Source of the DNA: Trichlorobacter ammonificans
Lineage (GTDB): Bacteria; Desulfobacterota; Desulfuromonadia; Geobacterales; Pseudopelobacteraceae
DNA length: 64,000 nt
Direction of reading: 5' to 3'
Assembly (NCBI RefSeq): GCF_933509905.1
Contig: NZ_OW150024.1
Coordinates: forward strand, 1,042,001 to 1,106,000
Below the pieces are notes generated by a model. That model saw only the letters and a program-made list of their open reading frames with translations. It was not told where the DNA came from and ran no database searches. This document shows, piece after piece, positions 9,826-17,830 of this stretch (position 1 is its first letter; each line of letters starts with the position of its first letter). A program made the position numbers and the translations under genes.

Positions 9826-10515
9826 CTAAATTTTCTGCTGGCGGGACAGTTCGGCCTCGGAAAGGCGCAGGTAGCTGGGGAGCAGCAGCTCCGGCGCTGT
9901 TCCACCCTGTTTCAGGAACATGGTTTCCGCCAGCAGGGCACCGGCAGCGGGGCGGGGGAGGTGGTGGCAGTCCGGGGCGAAGAGGGCCCGCTCCCCCCGG
10001 CGGGTAACGATCAGGTCGCGGTAGCGGCAGGCGCCGTCCCCCAGAAACAGAGTGGGCCCTTCCAGCGAGTCCAGCAGCAGTTCCGGGGCAACGGCCCGGT
10101 CCTCCCGCAGCGGCTCGGGCAGCTCGGTGCAGCGGTAGAGGCCGGCGTAGACCTCGTTCTTGCGGGCATCCAGCAGGGGACAGACCGGCAGCGCCGCATG
10201 GGGCAGGTTCATGGCCAGGTGGGCCAGGCTGGAGATGCCGATGCAGGGGGCGCCGGTGGCCAGGGCCAGTCCCTGCACGGTGGCCACGGCAGTGCGGATG
10301 CCGGTGAAGGAGCCGGGGCCGGTGCTGCAGGCGAAGAGCCCGATATCAACGGGGCGGAGGCCGCAGAGGGTGAGCAGCCGCTCCAGTTCCGGCAGCAGGC
10401 GGCTGTTCTGCAGTCTGCCGCCGCCGCCCACCAGCGATTCGGCCAGCAGGTTGCCGTCGCGGGTGAGGGCGATGCCGACGGCAGCAGCGGAGGTGTCGAG
10501 AAAGAGGGTGAGCAT
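9826..10515 (-). CDS. tsaB: tRNA threonylcarbamoyladenosine biosynthesis protein TsaB
   Basis: TsaB is the inactive ASKHA-fold partner of TsaD in making the t6A modification at position 37 of ANN-decoding tRNAs. The protein is 229 residues from the ATG at 10515. It opens with LFLDTSAAAVGIALTRDG, and the diagnostic STGPGSFTGIRTAVATVQGLA lies near residue 65, followed by PVCPLLDARKNEVYAGLY. The Shine-Dalgarno is weak, but the N-terminus fits the family exactly. A candidate promoter TTGACA-N17-GATGAT lies just upstream (10558-10586). The upstream neighbour on this strand is the 51-residue peptide gene. Confidence 0.93.
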   Translation of the reverse strand: MLTLFLDTSAAAVGIALTRDGNLLAESLVGGGGRLQNSRLLPELERLLTLCGLRPVDIGLFACSTGPGSFTGIRTAVATVQGLALATGAPCIGISSLAHLAMNLPHAALPVCPLLDARKNEVYAGLYRCTELPEPLREDRAVAPELLLDSLEGPTLFLGDGACRYRDLIVTRRGERALFAPDCHHLPRPAAGALLAETMFLKQGGTAPELLLPSYLRLSEAELSRQQKI

Positions 10516-10557
10516 GGTGAATGGTTGTTCCCGGTCTCCTGATGTTCGGTGGCGGCT

Positions 10558-10586
10558 ATCATCGGGGCTGGGGCGGAGGTTGTCAA
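10558..10586 (-). promoter_or_regulatory. Candidate sigma70 promoter for tsaB
   Basis: Minus strand: TTGACA (10586-10581), a 17-base spacer, GATGAT (10563-10558). The -35 is a consensus match and the -10 is weaker. The expected leader is about 35 bases. Confidence 0.5.
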
Positions 10587-10617
10587 CGGTAAAACGTGGG
10601 AGTGCAAAGGGTGAGGT

Positions 10618-10650
10618 GCCCAGGGCGCCCGTAATTGGACGTCCCTGGGC
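10618..10650 (-). terminator. Strong imperfect hairpin after the 51-residue peptide gene
   Basis: The ends GCCCAGGG and CCTGGGC pair, and the inner CG and CC pairs close a small AT loop. The hairpin starts 25 bases past the peptide stop. There is no U-tract, so termination or 3'-end protection is an inference. Confidence 0.45.
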
Positions 10651-10675
10651 GGCAGGGGGCGAATGGTCGTGTCGA

Positions 10676-10831
10676 CTACTTGCCCGGTGCCGGCTTTTCC
10701 TCCGGCTTCGGTGCGGGTGCCGGCTGTTCGGTGGTGGTCGGCTTGGGGGCCGGCGCCTCGGAGGCAACGGCAACAGCGGCAACGGAAAGGGCAACGAGGG
10801 CGGCAAGTGCGACGGTGTACAGTTTTTTCAT
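10676..10831 (-). CDS. Small exported Ala/Pro/Lys-rich peptide under a sigma54 promoter
   Basis: A 51-residue protein, with the ATG at 10831 preceded by AGGAGA. Residues 1 to about 25 form a clear signal peptide (MKKLYTVALAALVALSVAAV, then AVASEA with a likely cleavage after AxA). The mature part is only about 27 residues of alternating Pro, Ala, Lys, Glu and Thr with no cysteine. No family is recognised. The gene sits downstream of a two-component locus whose regulator contains the sigma54-contact motif. It has its own sigma54-type promoter (11012-11028) and a leader of about 170 bases. The transcript might also act as a small RNA. Confidence 0.75.
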   Translation of the reverse strand: MKKLYTVALAALVALSVAAVAVASEAPAPKPTTTEQPAPAPKPEEKPAPGK

Positions 10832-10938
10832 GGTTCTGTCTCCTTGTATTGAAGTGCGTGGTACTTGATATGCTTCGAAAAACAGGTGTTGAACATCGGT
10901 CTGAATGGGGGGCATCACCTCGCTTTCCGGAAAATGGG

Positions 10939-10998
10939 GGCGGGACTCCGAAGGCGCCGGAGGGGAGCACCCGTCGATGATCCCCGCAACTGCCCGCC
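10939..10998 (-). ncRNA. Candidate structured leader RNA (three-way junction) ahead of the small peptide gene
   Basis: Three compatible helices can be drawn. The closing stem pairs 10993-10998 with 10939-10944 (6 bp, GGCGGG with CCCGCC). One inner hairpin pairs 10946-10950 with 10958-10962, and the other pairs 10963-10966 with 10981-10984. The closing stem would begin only about three bases after the start site predicted from the sigma54 promoter. It does not fit the c-di-GMP or cobalamin riboswitch consensus. GC-rich sequence folds easily, so this is tentative. Confidence 0.3.
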
Positions 10999-11011
10999 GC
11001 TATCCCCTGTG

Positions 11012-11028
11012 TGCACGGCATGTGCCAA
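11012..11028 (-). promoter_or_regulatory. Sigma54 (RpoN) promoter
   Basis: Minus strand TTGGCACATGCCGTGCA has the invariant GG at -24 and GC at -12 with exactly ten bases between them, and differs little from the TTGGCAC-N5-TTGC consensus. The predicted start is near 11001, driving the 51-residue peptide gene. Confidence 0.75.
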
Positions 11029-11135
11029 GGTGCGGTGTTCGAAGGTAACGCTTTAATATGATTGTTGGTTTTTTGATGTGCGCGGTGCGGTGCGGAAAGA
11101 AGAGGTACGGCGTGGTGTATGGATTTTCCTGCGCC

Positions 11136-11151
11136 TGTCGGTGCTGTGACA
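11136..11151 (-). promoter_or_regulatory. Candidate regulator-binding inverted repeat upstream of the sigma54 promoter
   Basis: TGTC, eight bases, GACA, roughly 135-150 bases upstream of the predicted sigma54 start. Enterobacterial GlrR is known to bind TGTC-N10-GACA, so the half-sites match but the spacing is two bases short. Only one copy is seen. Confidence 0.35.
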
Positions 11152-11215
11152 ATGAAACTGCCCGAAATCTTTCGGAAACGGCGGTGTATGATTTTACCTG
11201 CAGTGATCGTGGGGG

Positions 11216-12586
11216 TTATTTCTTGAAATCGCCGGGATTGATCCCGTGCTTTTTGAGCAGGTTGTAGAGGTCGGCCCGGTACTTGCCGGCCAGGGCGGCG
11301 GCATTGCTGATGTTGCCGCCGGTCAGCTCCAGCAGGCGGACCAGGTAGCCGGCTTCGAATTCATCCCGCGCCTGCTTGAGCGGTTTGGGCGTTTCCGCGA
11401 TGCCGACCGATTTTGCAGGAAGAATGTGCCCTTCGGTAATCACCTCCTGCAGGGTCATGGCCACCGCGTACTCAATGGCATTTTCCAGCTCCCGCACGTT
11501 GCCGGGCCAGTCGTGCAGCATGAGGCGTTGTACGGCTGCCGGTGAAAACCCCTTGATCCGCTTCTTCATCCGGCGGCTGTATTTCGTCAGAAACGCCTCG
11601 GCCAGCAGGGGGATATCCTCGCGCCGTTCCCGCAGGGGGGGCAGGGTGATCGGGATGACGTTGACCCGGTAGTAAAGGTCTTCGCGGAACAGTCCCTCCC
11701 GTACCAGCTCTTCAAGGTTGCGGTTGGTGGCTACGATGACGCGCACATCCACTGCAAGGGGGCGTTCGCCGCCAACGGGGTAAAACTGGCGTTCCTGGAG
11801 GACCCGCAGAAACTTGGCCTGGATGGACAGGGGCATGTCACCGATTTCATCCAGCAGTATCGTCCCGCCATGGGCCTGGGCAAACAGCCCTTTCGAGGAT
11901 TTGACCGCACCGGTGAAGGCCCCTTTTTCATGGCCGAACAGTTCGCTTTCCAGCAGCGTTTCCGGCAGGGCGGCGCAGTTGATGGCGACGAACGGCTCTT
12001 CGGCGCGGGCGCTGGCCAGATGAATGGCCCGCGCCATGACTTCCTTGCCGGTGCCGCTTTCGCCGTGGATGTAGACCGTTGAATCGTTGCGGGCGATCTG
12101 GGAGACCACTTCCAGCACCCGGCGCATCGGCTCGCTGCGGGCCACTATATGCACGGCATCGTGCCGTTCGGCCAACAGTCCCTTGAGCCGCCTGATTTCA
12201 CTGGTCAGCCGTCGGCTTTCCAGGGCCCGCTCCACATGGAGGGCAAGCTCCCGGGCGTCGAACGGTTTGGTCAGATAGGTGGCGGCACCGCGCCGCATGG
12301 CGTCAACGGCGCTTTCGATGCTGCCGAAGGCGGTGAGGATGATCACCGGCATGTCGGGAGAGAGCTGGTGCAGTTCCTCCATCAGCGTAATACCGTCCTG
12401 CTCTTTCAGGTGGAGATCGATGACGGCAAGATCGAAGGTCTGGCGACTCAGCAGGTCCCGCGCCTCCTGCCCGGTTCGCGCCGCCGTTACCGCGTAGCCC
12501 AGGGTTTCAAGGCGCATGGCGATGATCTTCAGCAGGTTGCGGTCGTCGTCGACTGCCAGCAGGGTTCCGTGTGTCGTTCCGCTCAT
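11216..12586 (-). CDS. Sigma54-dependent response regulator, GlrR/QseF-like
   Basis: An NtrC-family activator of 456 residues. The receiver domain (1-120) has the acidic pocket AVDDD and phospho-acceptor context LAVIDLHLKEQDG. The AAA+ domain (about 140-380) has Walker A GESGTGKE, the sigma54-contact loop GAFTGA and Walker B GGTILLDEIGDM. A short Fis-type helix-turn-helix ends the protein (ISNAAALAGKYRADLYNLLKKHG). The ATG at 12586 has GAGG upstream and is preferred over an in-frame TTG at 12601. The lipoprotein gene ends 12 bases before this start. The kinase, lipoprotein, regulator order equals enterobacterial glrK-qseG-glrR, where GlrR activates sigma54 promoters. Confidence 0.92.
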   Translation of the reverse strand: MSGTTHGTLLAVDDDRNLLKIIAMRLETLGYAVTAARTGQEARDLLSRQTFDLAVIDLHLKEQDGITLMEELHQLSPDMPVIILTAFGSIESAVDAMRRGAATYLTKPFDARELALHVERALESRRLTSEIRRLKGLLAERHDAVHIVARSEPMRRVLEVVSQIARNDSTVYIHGESGTGKEVMARAIHLASARAEEPFVAINCAALPETLLESELFGHEKGAFTGAVKSSKGLFAQAHGGTILLDEIGDMPLSIQAKFLRVLQERQFYPVGGERPLAVDVRVIVATNRNLEELVREGLFREDLYYRVNVIPITLPPLRERREDIPLLAEAFLTKYSRRMKKRIKGFSPAAVQRLMLHDWPGNVRELENAIEYAVAMTLQEVITEGHILPAKSVGIAETPKPLKQARDEFEAGYLVRLLELTGGNISNAAALAGKYRADLYNLLKKHGINPGDFKK

Positions 12587-12597
12587 CGCTTGTTGCC

Positions 12598-13908
12598 TCA
12601 ATGTCGTTGTTTTCTGTCGATTTCCACGTCCACCAACAGCGCCTGCTCCAGCGTCTCGAGCAGGCTGATCCAGCTTTTTGCCTCCTCCGCGAAGGGGCTT
12701 GCCGGAAACTCCCGCTTCAGGCGGATGAAGGTGGCGTGCGCCCGCTTGTAGTCACGCTTCGGATTGGCGTAATGGAGGTGGATGCGGCCGATGCTGAACA
12801 GGGCCGCATCCGCCGGCGGCTGCTTGGGGGTGCGGCTGAGCACTCGCTGGTTTTCCCGCAGGGCACCGTCGAAATCCTCCCGGCGCAGGAAGGACTGAAT
12901 CCGCTGTAGGTGGCTGTTTCCTGCCTGGACGGCGAACTGCCGCTCCAGCATGCCGGCCCAGATGTGGGCCCCCTCGGCCAGCGGCGTTCGGGGGAATTCG
13001 CCGATGAGCTGCCGGAAATAGTCCCGTGCCGTTGCGTAGTCCATTTCAGGGTTGCGGTGGTCGGCGTAGATCTGTCCCAGGCTGAACAGGGCTGCGTCCG
13101 CTGGCGGCTGCTTCGGGGTGCGCGCGAGCACCTGACGGTTTTCCCGCACCGCCGCCGCAAACTCCCCCGCACGGGTGAGCTGACGCATCCGCTGCAGGTG
13201 GGCACGGCGCTCCCGCCCCGCAACGTCGTCTTCCAGGATGCTGTCCCAGATTCTGCCGTCCTCGGCAAAGGGGCTGCGGGGAAAATCGGCCATGAGCCGG
13301 GAGAAGAAATCAAGGGCTGTTCGGTAATCCCGACGGGGATTGGCCGGGTCGGCGTAGAGCAGCCCCAGGCTGAAGAGGGCCGCGTCCGCCGGCGGGGAGG
13401 CCGGGGAGGAGGTCAGGATTTTTCGGTTTTCCCGCTCCGCCGCCTCAAAGGCTCCCTGCTGGCTCAACTGCTGCATCCGCTGCAGATGGGCCCGTCCCTC
13501 CCGCTCGTCCAGCAGGTCGTTATCAAGGATTCCCCGCCAGATACGGGCATCCTCCGCAAAAGGACTGAAGGGAAAGTCATACAGCAGGCGGGTGAACTGT
13601 TCCCGGGCCATGCGGTAATCCCTGCCGGGATTGCTCGGATCGGCATAGGCCAGCCCCAGGCTGAAGAGGGCGGCATCTGCCGGCACTGTCCGGGCTGTCT
13701 GCGGCTGCTCCAGAATCCGGTGGTTTTCCCGTATGAGTTCTTCGAAATGCCCCTGGCGGGCCAGTTGCCGCATGGTACGCAGATGAGTCTGTCCTTCCCG
13801 TTCGGCCAGCATCGTGCGCAGGGGGGCGCAGGCCGTGAGCAGGGCCAGAGTCAGGCAGGCAATGCCACGATAAAGGTACTGCCCTGTCCCGGTTCGCTTT
13901 CCACCCAC
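12598..13908 (-). CDS. QseG-like outer-membrane lipoprotein made of four tandem repeats
   Basis: A 436-residue protein that starts at GTG 13908 with GGAGG eight bases upstream, overlapping the kinase gene end by 58 bases. A lipoprotein signal is visible (CLTLALLTAC, with lipobox LTAC near residue 27). The rest is four tandem copies of a module of about 95 residues. Each reads roughly HLQRMxQLxRxGxF, then ENRxIL, then PPADAALFSLGxIYAD, NPxRDY, a short FxRLxxxFPxSPFAE and a final IWxxIL. This is TPR-like alternation of helices. In E. coli the equivalent position encodes QseG, a single-module lipoprotein that activates the kinase from the envelope. A sensor-partner role is inferred from position. 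Confidence 0.85.
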   Translation of the reverse strand: MGGKRTGTGQYLYRGIACLTLALLTACAPLRTMLAEREGQTHLRTMRQLARQGHFEELIRENHRILEQPQTARTVPADAALFSLGLAYADPSNPGRDYRMAREQFTRLLYDFPFSPFAEDARIWRGILDNDLLDEREGRAHLQRMQQLSQQGAFEAAERENRKILTSSPASPPADAALFSLGLLYADPANPRRDYRTALDFFSRLMADFPRSPFAEDGRIWDSILEDDVAGRERRAHLQRMRQLTRAGEFAAAVRENRQVLARTPKQPPADAALFSLGQIYADHRNPEMDYATARDYFRQLIGEFPRTPLAEGAHIWAGMLERQFAVQAGNSHLQRIQSFLRREDFDGALRENQRVLSRTPKQPPADAALFSIGRIHLHYANPKRDYKRAHATFIRLKREFPASPFAEEAKSWISLLETLEQALLVDVEIDRKQRH

Positions 13909-15320
13909 ACCCGTCCTCCATGTGCCTGTACGATATGCCTGACAATAGCCAGTCCCAGGCCGGTTCCCGTGTTGCCGCCCGCTACCGACGGCAGCGCCTG
14001 GCGGTACTTCTCGAAAATGATCTCCCGTTCCTCCGCCGCGATGCCCGGTCCCGTATCGCTCACGGTTATACGAACTTCTCCCGGCAGGCTGCGGGCGACG
14101 ATACGGACGGTTCCCCCCGGCGGGGTAAACTTGAGGGCGTTACCCACCAGGTTTCTCATGACCTGCAAAATCCTCTCCGGATCGAGGGACAGAGCGGGCA
14201 GCTCGTCATATTCGCTGTCGAGCGCAATCTCTTTGGCGGCAGCCAGGGGGCTCACCTCGCGCAGTACCTGCGCGATCAGCGGGGGGAGCCGGACACTGCC
14301 GAAATGAAAGGCGAGAACCCCCGACTCCAGTTTGGAAAGGTCCAGCAGGCTGCCCACCAGGTCGATCAGGCGGCTGCTTTCCTCGGCGATGATGACCAGG
14401 AGCTCCCGCTGCTTGTGCGTTACTTCACCGCAGAGCCCCTCCAGAAACAGGTTGGTTCCCTCCCGGATGGAGGTGAGCGGGGTGCGCAGCTCGTGGGACA
14501 TGAGGGCGTAGAAATCCGACTTCATCCGTTCTACTTCTTCAAGTTTACGGCACATGACGTTGAGCGCAGCGGCCAGGCTCTCAATTTCGGGCGGCGCCGT
14601 CAGGCGCAGATCGGCGGTAAAGGCCCCCCGGGCGATCTCCTCGGTTTTTCGTTTCATGCGGGAGAGGGGCAGGGTGATGCTCCGGGTGATGGCAACGGAG
14701 AGCAGAATGCCCAGCAGCAGGGCGATGGCGGTGATCAGCATGGCCACGGTACGGGTTCTGCCGCCGGTCTCCTCCAGCTCATTCGCCTTCTGGAGGATGC
14801 TCTGCTGGCTGAGAGTGCGCAGGCGGGTCAACTCCTCCAGGGTTTCCTGCACCAGCCGTTCCTTTTCCCGGTCATGCCGGACGAGGGGGGTGCGGCCGCT
14901 GCGCTTCAGGGACCTGACCTCCTCCAGAAACAGCTCGCCGTGACGCCGATGCAGTGACCGTATCCGCTGCAACGCCTGCCGGACCTCGCCGGAATCGGCA
15001 CGGGTCTGTGCCTGCTCAAGATACTGCCCGAAGTCCGTGCGGGCCGCCAGATAGCCATCATACAGCGCCTGATCCCGGACGAGCAGGAACTTTTTCTCGT
15101 ACCGGGTCTGGGACAGCAGGGCGGCGCCCATCTCCTTGTTGAGGTCAATGAGCACGTTATGCACCTGGATGATGCGGCCGGTCAGGGCGTGCATCCGGCC
15201 CAGTTGCAGGATAGTGTAGGCGCCGACGGCGGTCGCCATGAGCAGTACGGCGAGGTTGCCCAGCATCAGCCGGGTGAAAATGGAGAGTTTCCTGGTGGCG
15301 GGGGGGCGTACGATGAGCAT
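13851..15320 (-). CDS. Sensor histidine kinase, GlrK/QseE-like
   Basis: A 489-residue membrane kinase starting at ATG 15320. TM1 covers about residues 15-37 (LMLGNLAVLLMATAVGAYTI). A periplasmic helical sensor of about 140 residues follows, then TM2 (VAMLITAIALLLGILLSVAI) and a HAMP linker. The HisKA domain has FYALMSHELRTPLTSIREG with the phospho-accepting His. The ATPase domain has N box VMRNLVGNALKFTPPGG, G1 VSDTGPGI and G2 TGLGLAIVRHIV. It phosphorylates the sigma54-type regulator encoded two genes on. A TTGACA-N18-TAGGGT promoter lies about 50 bases upstream. The signal sensed is unknown. Confidence 0.9.
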   Translation of the reverse strand: MLIVRPPATRKLSIFTRLMLGNLAVLLMATAVGAYTILQLGRMHALTGRIIQVHNVLIDLNKEMGAALLSQTRYEKKFLLVRDQALYDGYLAARTDFGQYLEQAQTRADSGEVRQALQRIRSLHRRHGELFLEEVRSLKRSGRTPLVRHDREKERLVQETLEELTRLRTLSQQSILQKANELEETGGRTRTVAMLITAIALLLGILLSVAITRSITLPLSRMKRKTEEIARGAFTADLRLTAPPEIESLAAALNVMCRKLEEVERMKSDFYALMSHELRTPLTSIREGTNLFLEGLCGEVTHKQRELLVIIAEESSRLIDLVGSLLDLSKLESGVLAFHFGSVRLPPLIAQVLREVSPLAAAKEIALDSEYDELPALSLDPERILQVMRNLVGNALKFTPPGGTVRIVARSLPGEVRITVSDTGPGIAAEEREIIFEKYRQALPSVAGGNTGTGLGLAIVRHIVQAHGGRVWVESEPGQGSTFIVALPA

Positions 15321-15369
15321 GGCAGGATTCCGTCCGCAGGCGGTGTGCAACCTGCCCGCGGGAGGTTGC

Positions 15370-15399
15370 ACCCTAGCCCAGCGCCGGCGTGCTTGTCAA
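15370..15399 (-). promoter_or_regulatory. Candidate sigma70 promoter for the histidine kinase operon
   Basis: Minus strand: consensus TTGACA at 15399-15394, an 18-base spacer, TAGGGT at 15375-15370. The predicted leader is about 40 bases to the kinase ATG. The rest of the 212-base gap to rseP (15321-15532) shows nothing else. Confidence 0.6.
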
Positions 15400-15532
15400 G
15401 GGGGCGGGATGGAGACGATACCGCAACCGCGAAGGTGCTGGTCCCGGTTCCGCGAAACTGTTTTCAGCAGGTTCGTGGTGCCGTCGCCGACTTCACAGAG
15501 CAGCAAAACGTGCGCCTTGTTCCGAAGCGGTC

Positions 15533-16657
15533 TCAGCCTTTGCTGAAAAAGTACCGGACAATGTCGTTATAGAAGGCCAGCACCATCAGGCAGATCAAGA
15601 GCAGCATGCCGGCCTGCTGGGCGTATTCCCGCACCTTCTGGGGCACCGGTCGGCGAATGACCGCTTCTATGGTGTAGAACAGCAGGTGGCCGCCGTCCAG
15701 AATCGGGATCGGCAGCAGGTTGAGAATCCCCAGGTTGATGGAGACCACGGCCAGCAGCATGAAGAAGGTGGCACCGCCGGTTTTGGCCGCCTTATCGGCC
15801 ATGTCGGCGATCATCAGCGGCCCGCCCACGGTTTTGAGCGGTACCACCCCCTGGAACAGCTTGACCATGGAGAGCACGGTGAGCTTGGTCACTTCCACGG
15901 CTTTGGCGTTGCCCATTCTGACGGCATCCAGCAGTCCGAACCGCTCCGTGGCGAATTCGTAGGACGGAGAGACGCCGATGATCGGCTTTTGGACGGTTTC
16001 ACCGAAGAGGTTTTTCGACTCCCCTGCCTGCGGTACCAAGGTGATGGTCAGGGGGTGGTCGTTCCGGACGATGGAGAGGGTTACCTCGCCGCGGACCGTT
16101 GCCATGCGCGAGGAGAAGTCTTCCCACTGTACCACCGGATGGCCGTCGACGGCGGTGATCCGGTCGCCTTTCTGCATGCCGGCCACGGCGGCCGGCTTGT
16201 CCTTGAACACCTCGCCGATGGTTGCCTTCATGATCGGCATCCCCACCAGATAAAGGGTGATCAACAGCAGCCAGGCAAACAGCATGTTAAAGGCGGGGCC
16301 GGCCAGCACAATGGCCATCCGTGCCCAGACCGGCTTGTGGGAGAAGGAACGGGCCTCGTCGATGGGCTGGGGAGGCTCGACCGGCTCGGCTGCCGTTTCA
16401 GCGGTTTCCGTCGAAGTCTGTTCCACCAGCTCCGCTTCACTGAAGCCCCCCTCGCCGTACATCTTGACGTAGCCCCCCAGGGGAAAGGCGGAGATCAGGT
16501 ATTCCGTTTCGCCGATGGTGCGGCCGAACAGTTTGGGACCGAAGCCGAGGGAGAATTTCTCCACCTTGACCCCCAGCCACTTGGCCACCAGGAAGTGTCC
16601 CAGCTCGTGGACGAAGATCAGGATGCCCAGGACGACAATGAAGCTGACCACGATCAT
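15533..16657 (-). CDS. rseP: RIP metalloprotease RseP (site-2 protease)
   Basis: An inner-membrane zinc protease that cuts anti-sigma factors within the membrane. At 374 residues from ATG 16657 (GGAGG seven bases upstream) it has the expected domain order: TM1 with the HELGH zinc motif ([20 protein letters not shown]), TM2, one PDZ domain (about residues 150-230, [18 protein letters not shown]) and the C-terminal [14 protein letters not shown] motif giving the third ligand. E. coli RseP has two PDZ domains; this one has a single PDZ, like many deltaproteobacterial and Gram-positive forms. It overlaps the dxr stop by four bases and ends the cluster. Confidence 0.95.
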   Translation of the reverse strand: MIVVSFIVVLGILIFVHELGHFLVAKWLGVKVEKFSLGFGPKLFGRTIGETEYLISAFPLGGYVKMYGEGGFSEAELVEQTSTETAETAAEPVEPPQPIDEARSFSHKPVWARMAIVLAGPAFNMLFAWLLLITLYLVGMPIMKATIGEVFKDKPAAVAGMQKGDRITAVDGHPVVQWEDFSSRMATVRGEVTLSIVRNDHPLTITLVPQAGESKNLFGETVQKPIIGVSPSYEFATERFGLLDAVRMGNAKAVEVTKLTVLSMVKLFQGVVPLKTVGGPLMIADMADKAAKTGGATFFMLLAVVSINLGILNLLPIPILDGGHLLFYTIEAVIRRPVPQKVREYAQQAGMLLLICLMVLAFYNDIVRYFFSKG

Positions 16658-17829
16658 GACGACGCCTCCATAGTGGCGCAGGTTCCGCAAAGATCGGCGG
16701 CGGTACGGCGGCCCCACTGGTCCGCCGCCAGCACTTCCTCAATGGAGGTAAGCCGATGGGCCCGGTGGGCATCCATGGTCCGCTCGATCAGCCGGGCGAT
16801 CTGCAGGTAGGAGATCCTGCCGGACAGGAACGCCTCCACTGCCACCTCGTTGGCGGCATTCATCACCGCCGGCATGCTCTCCCCCTCGGCCAGGGCGCGG
16901 TAGGCGAGCCCCAGGCAGGGGAAGCGGAGCAGGTCCGGCTTGAAGAAGGTGAGGCCGGCCAGTTCGGTGAGATCCAGGGGAGGGACGCCGGTGCTGACCC
17001 GCTCCGGGTAGGAGAGGGCATAAGCGATGGGCGCCTTCATGTCCGGGGTGCCCAGCTGGGCGATGACGCAGCCGTCAATGTACTCCACCATGGAGTGGAT
17101 GATGCTCTGGGGGTGGATGTTGACCGCGATCTTTTCCGGGGGCACGTCGAACAGCCAGCGGGCCTCGATCACCTCCAGCCCCTTGTTCATCATGGTGGCC
17201 GAGTCGATGGTGATCTTGCGTCCCATGCTCCAGTTGGGATGGTTCAGGGCGTCCTGGATGGTGACCTGTTCCAGCTTCTCCAGCGGAGTTTCCCGGAACG
17301 GGCCGCCGGAGGCGGTCAGGATGATCCGGACGATATCGTCGCTGCGGTGCCCCTCGATGGACTGGAACACGGCACTGTGTTCGCTGTCCACCGGGTAGAG
17401 GCGCACCTTGTGCCGGGCCACCAGTTCCATGAACAGGTGACCGGCGGTGACCAGGATCTCCTTATTGGCCAGGGCGATATCCTTGCCGGCCCGAATGGCG
17501 GCAGCCGTGGGTACCAGTCCGGCGGCCCCCACGATGGCGGCCACCACCATTTCCACGCCGGGGGCGGTGGCGGCTGCGCAGAGCCCGTCAATCCCGCCGG
17601 TGAAGGTAACCGGGTGCCCGGCCAGCAGCTCCCGCAGGCGGGGAATGTCCTTCTCGTCGGCCACGGCGGCAATGTCCGGCCGAAACTGCCGGATCTGGTC
17701 GGCGAACAGCTCAAGGTTGCGGCCGGCAGTCATGGCGGTGACCCGAAACTTGTCCGGATGGGCGGCGACGATGTCGAGAGTGCTGACTCCGATGGAGCCG
17801 GTGGAGCCGAGGATGGCGATCTGTTTCAT
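16654..17829 (-). CDS. dxr: 1-deoxy-D-xylulose-5-phosphate reductoisomerase
   Basis: Second enzyme of the MEP isoprenoid pathway, making 2-C-methylerythritol 4-phosphate with NADPH. The protein is 391 residues from ATG 17829, with GGGAGG upstream. It shows the NADPH-binding [27 protein letters not shown], the metal-binding [46 protein letters not shown] and [12 protein letters not shown]. The start follows the cdsA stop with a one-base gap and the end overlaps rseP, so the whole uppS-cdsA-dxr-rseP set is translationally coupled. Confidence 0.97.
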   Translation of the reverse strand: MKQIAILGSTGSIGVSTLDIVAAHPDKFRVTAMTAGRNLELFADQIRQFRPDIAAVADEKDIPRLRELLAGHPVTFTGGIDGLCAAATAPGVEMVVAAIVGAAGLVPTAAAIRAGKDIALANKEILVTAGHLFMELVARHKVRLYPVDSEHSAVFQSIEGHRSDDIVRIILTASGGPFRETPLEKLEQVTIQDALNHPNWSMGRKITIDSATMMNKGLEVIEARWLFDVPPEKIAVNIHPQSIIHSMVEYIDGCVIAQLGTPDMKAPIAYALSYPERVSTGVPPLDLTELAGLTFFKPDLLRFPCLGLAYRALAEGESMPAVMNAANEVAVEAFLSGRISYLQIARLIERTMDAHRAHRLTSIEEVLAADQWGRRTAADLCGTCATMEASS

Positions 17830-17830
17830 G

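Larger units (their letters stand above)
10832..11215 (-). other. 384-base gene-free region: leader, sigma54 promoter and upstream control region
   Basis: No supportable gene lies here. Reading on the minus strand it holds, in order, a TGTC-N8-GACA inverted repeat (11136-11151), the sigma54 promoter (11012-11028), a GC-rich part able to fold as a three-way junction (10939-10998), then a less structured leader up to the 51-residue peptide. A perfect 6-bp inverted repeat CCGAAA/TTTCGG lies near the end of the response-regulator gene. Confidence 0.6.

Noticed and set aside
10939-11010. Plus-strand resemblance to part of a cobalamin riboswitch (a CTGCCCGCCGCTAT stretch)
   Set aside because: The B12-box and the conserved GGTG-containing core are missing, and no plus-strand gene follows for 13 kb.
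12586-12601. TTG at 12601 as the start of the sigma54 response regulator
   Set aside because: It has no Shine-Dalgarno of its own; ATG 12586 has a well-placed GAGG and gives the expected receiver N-terminus.
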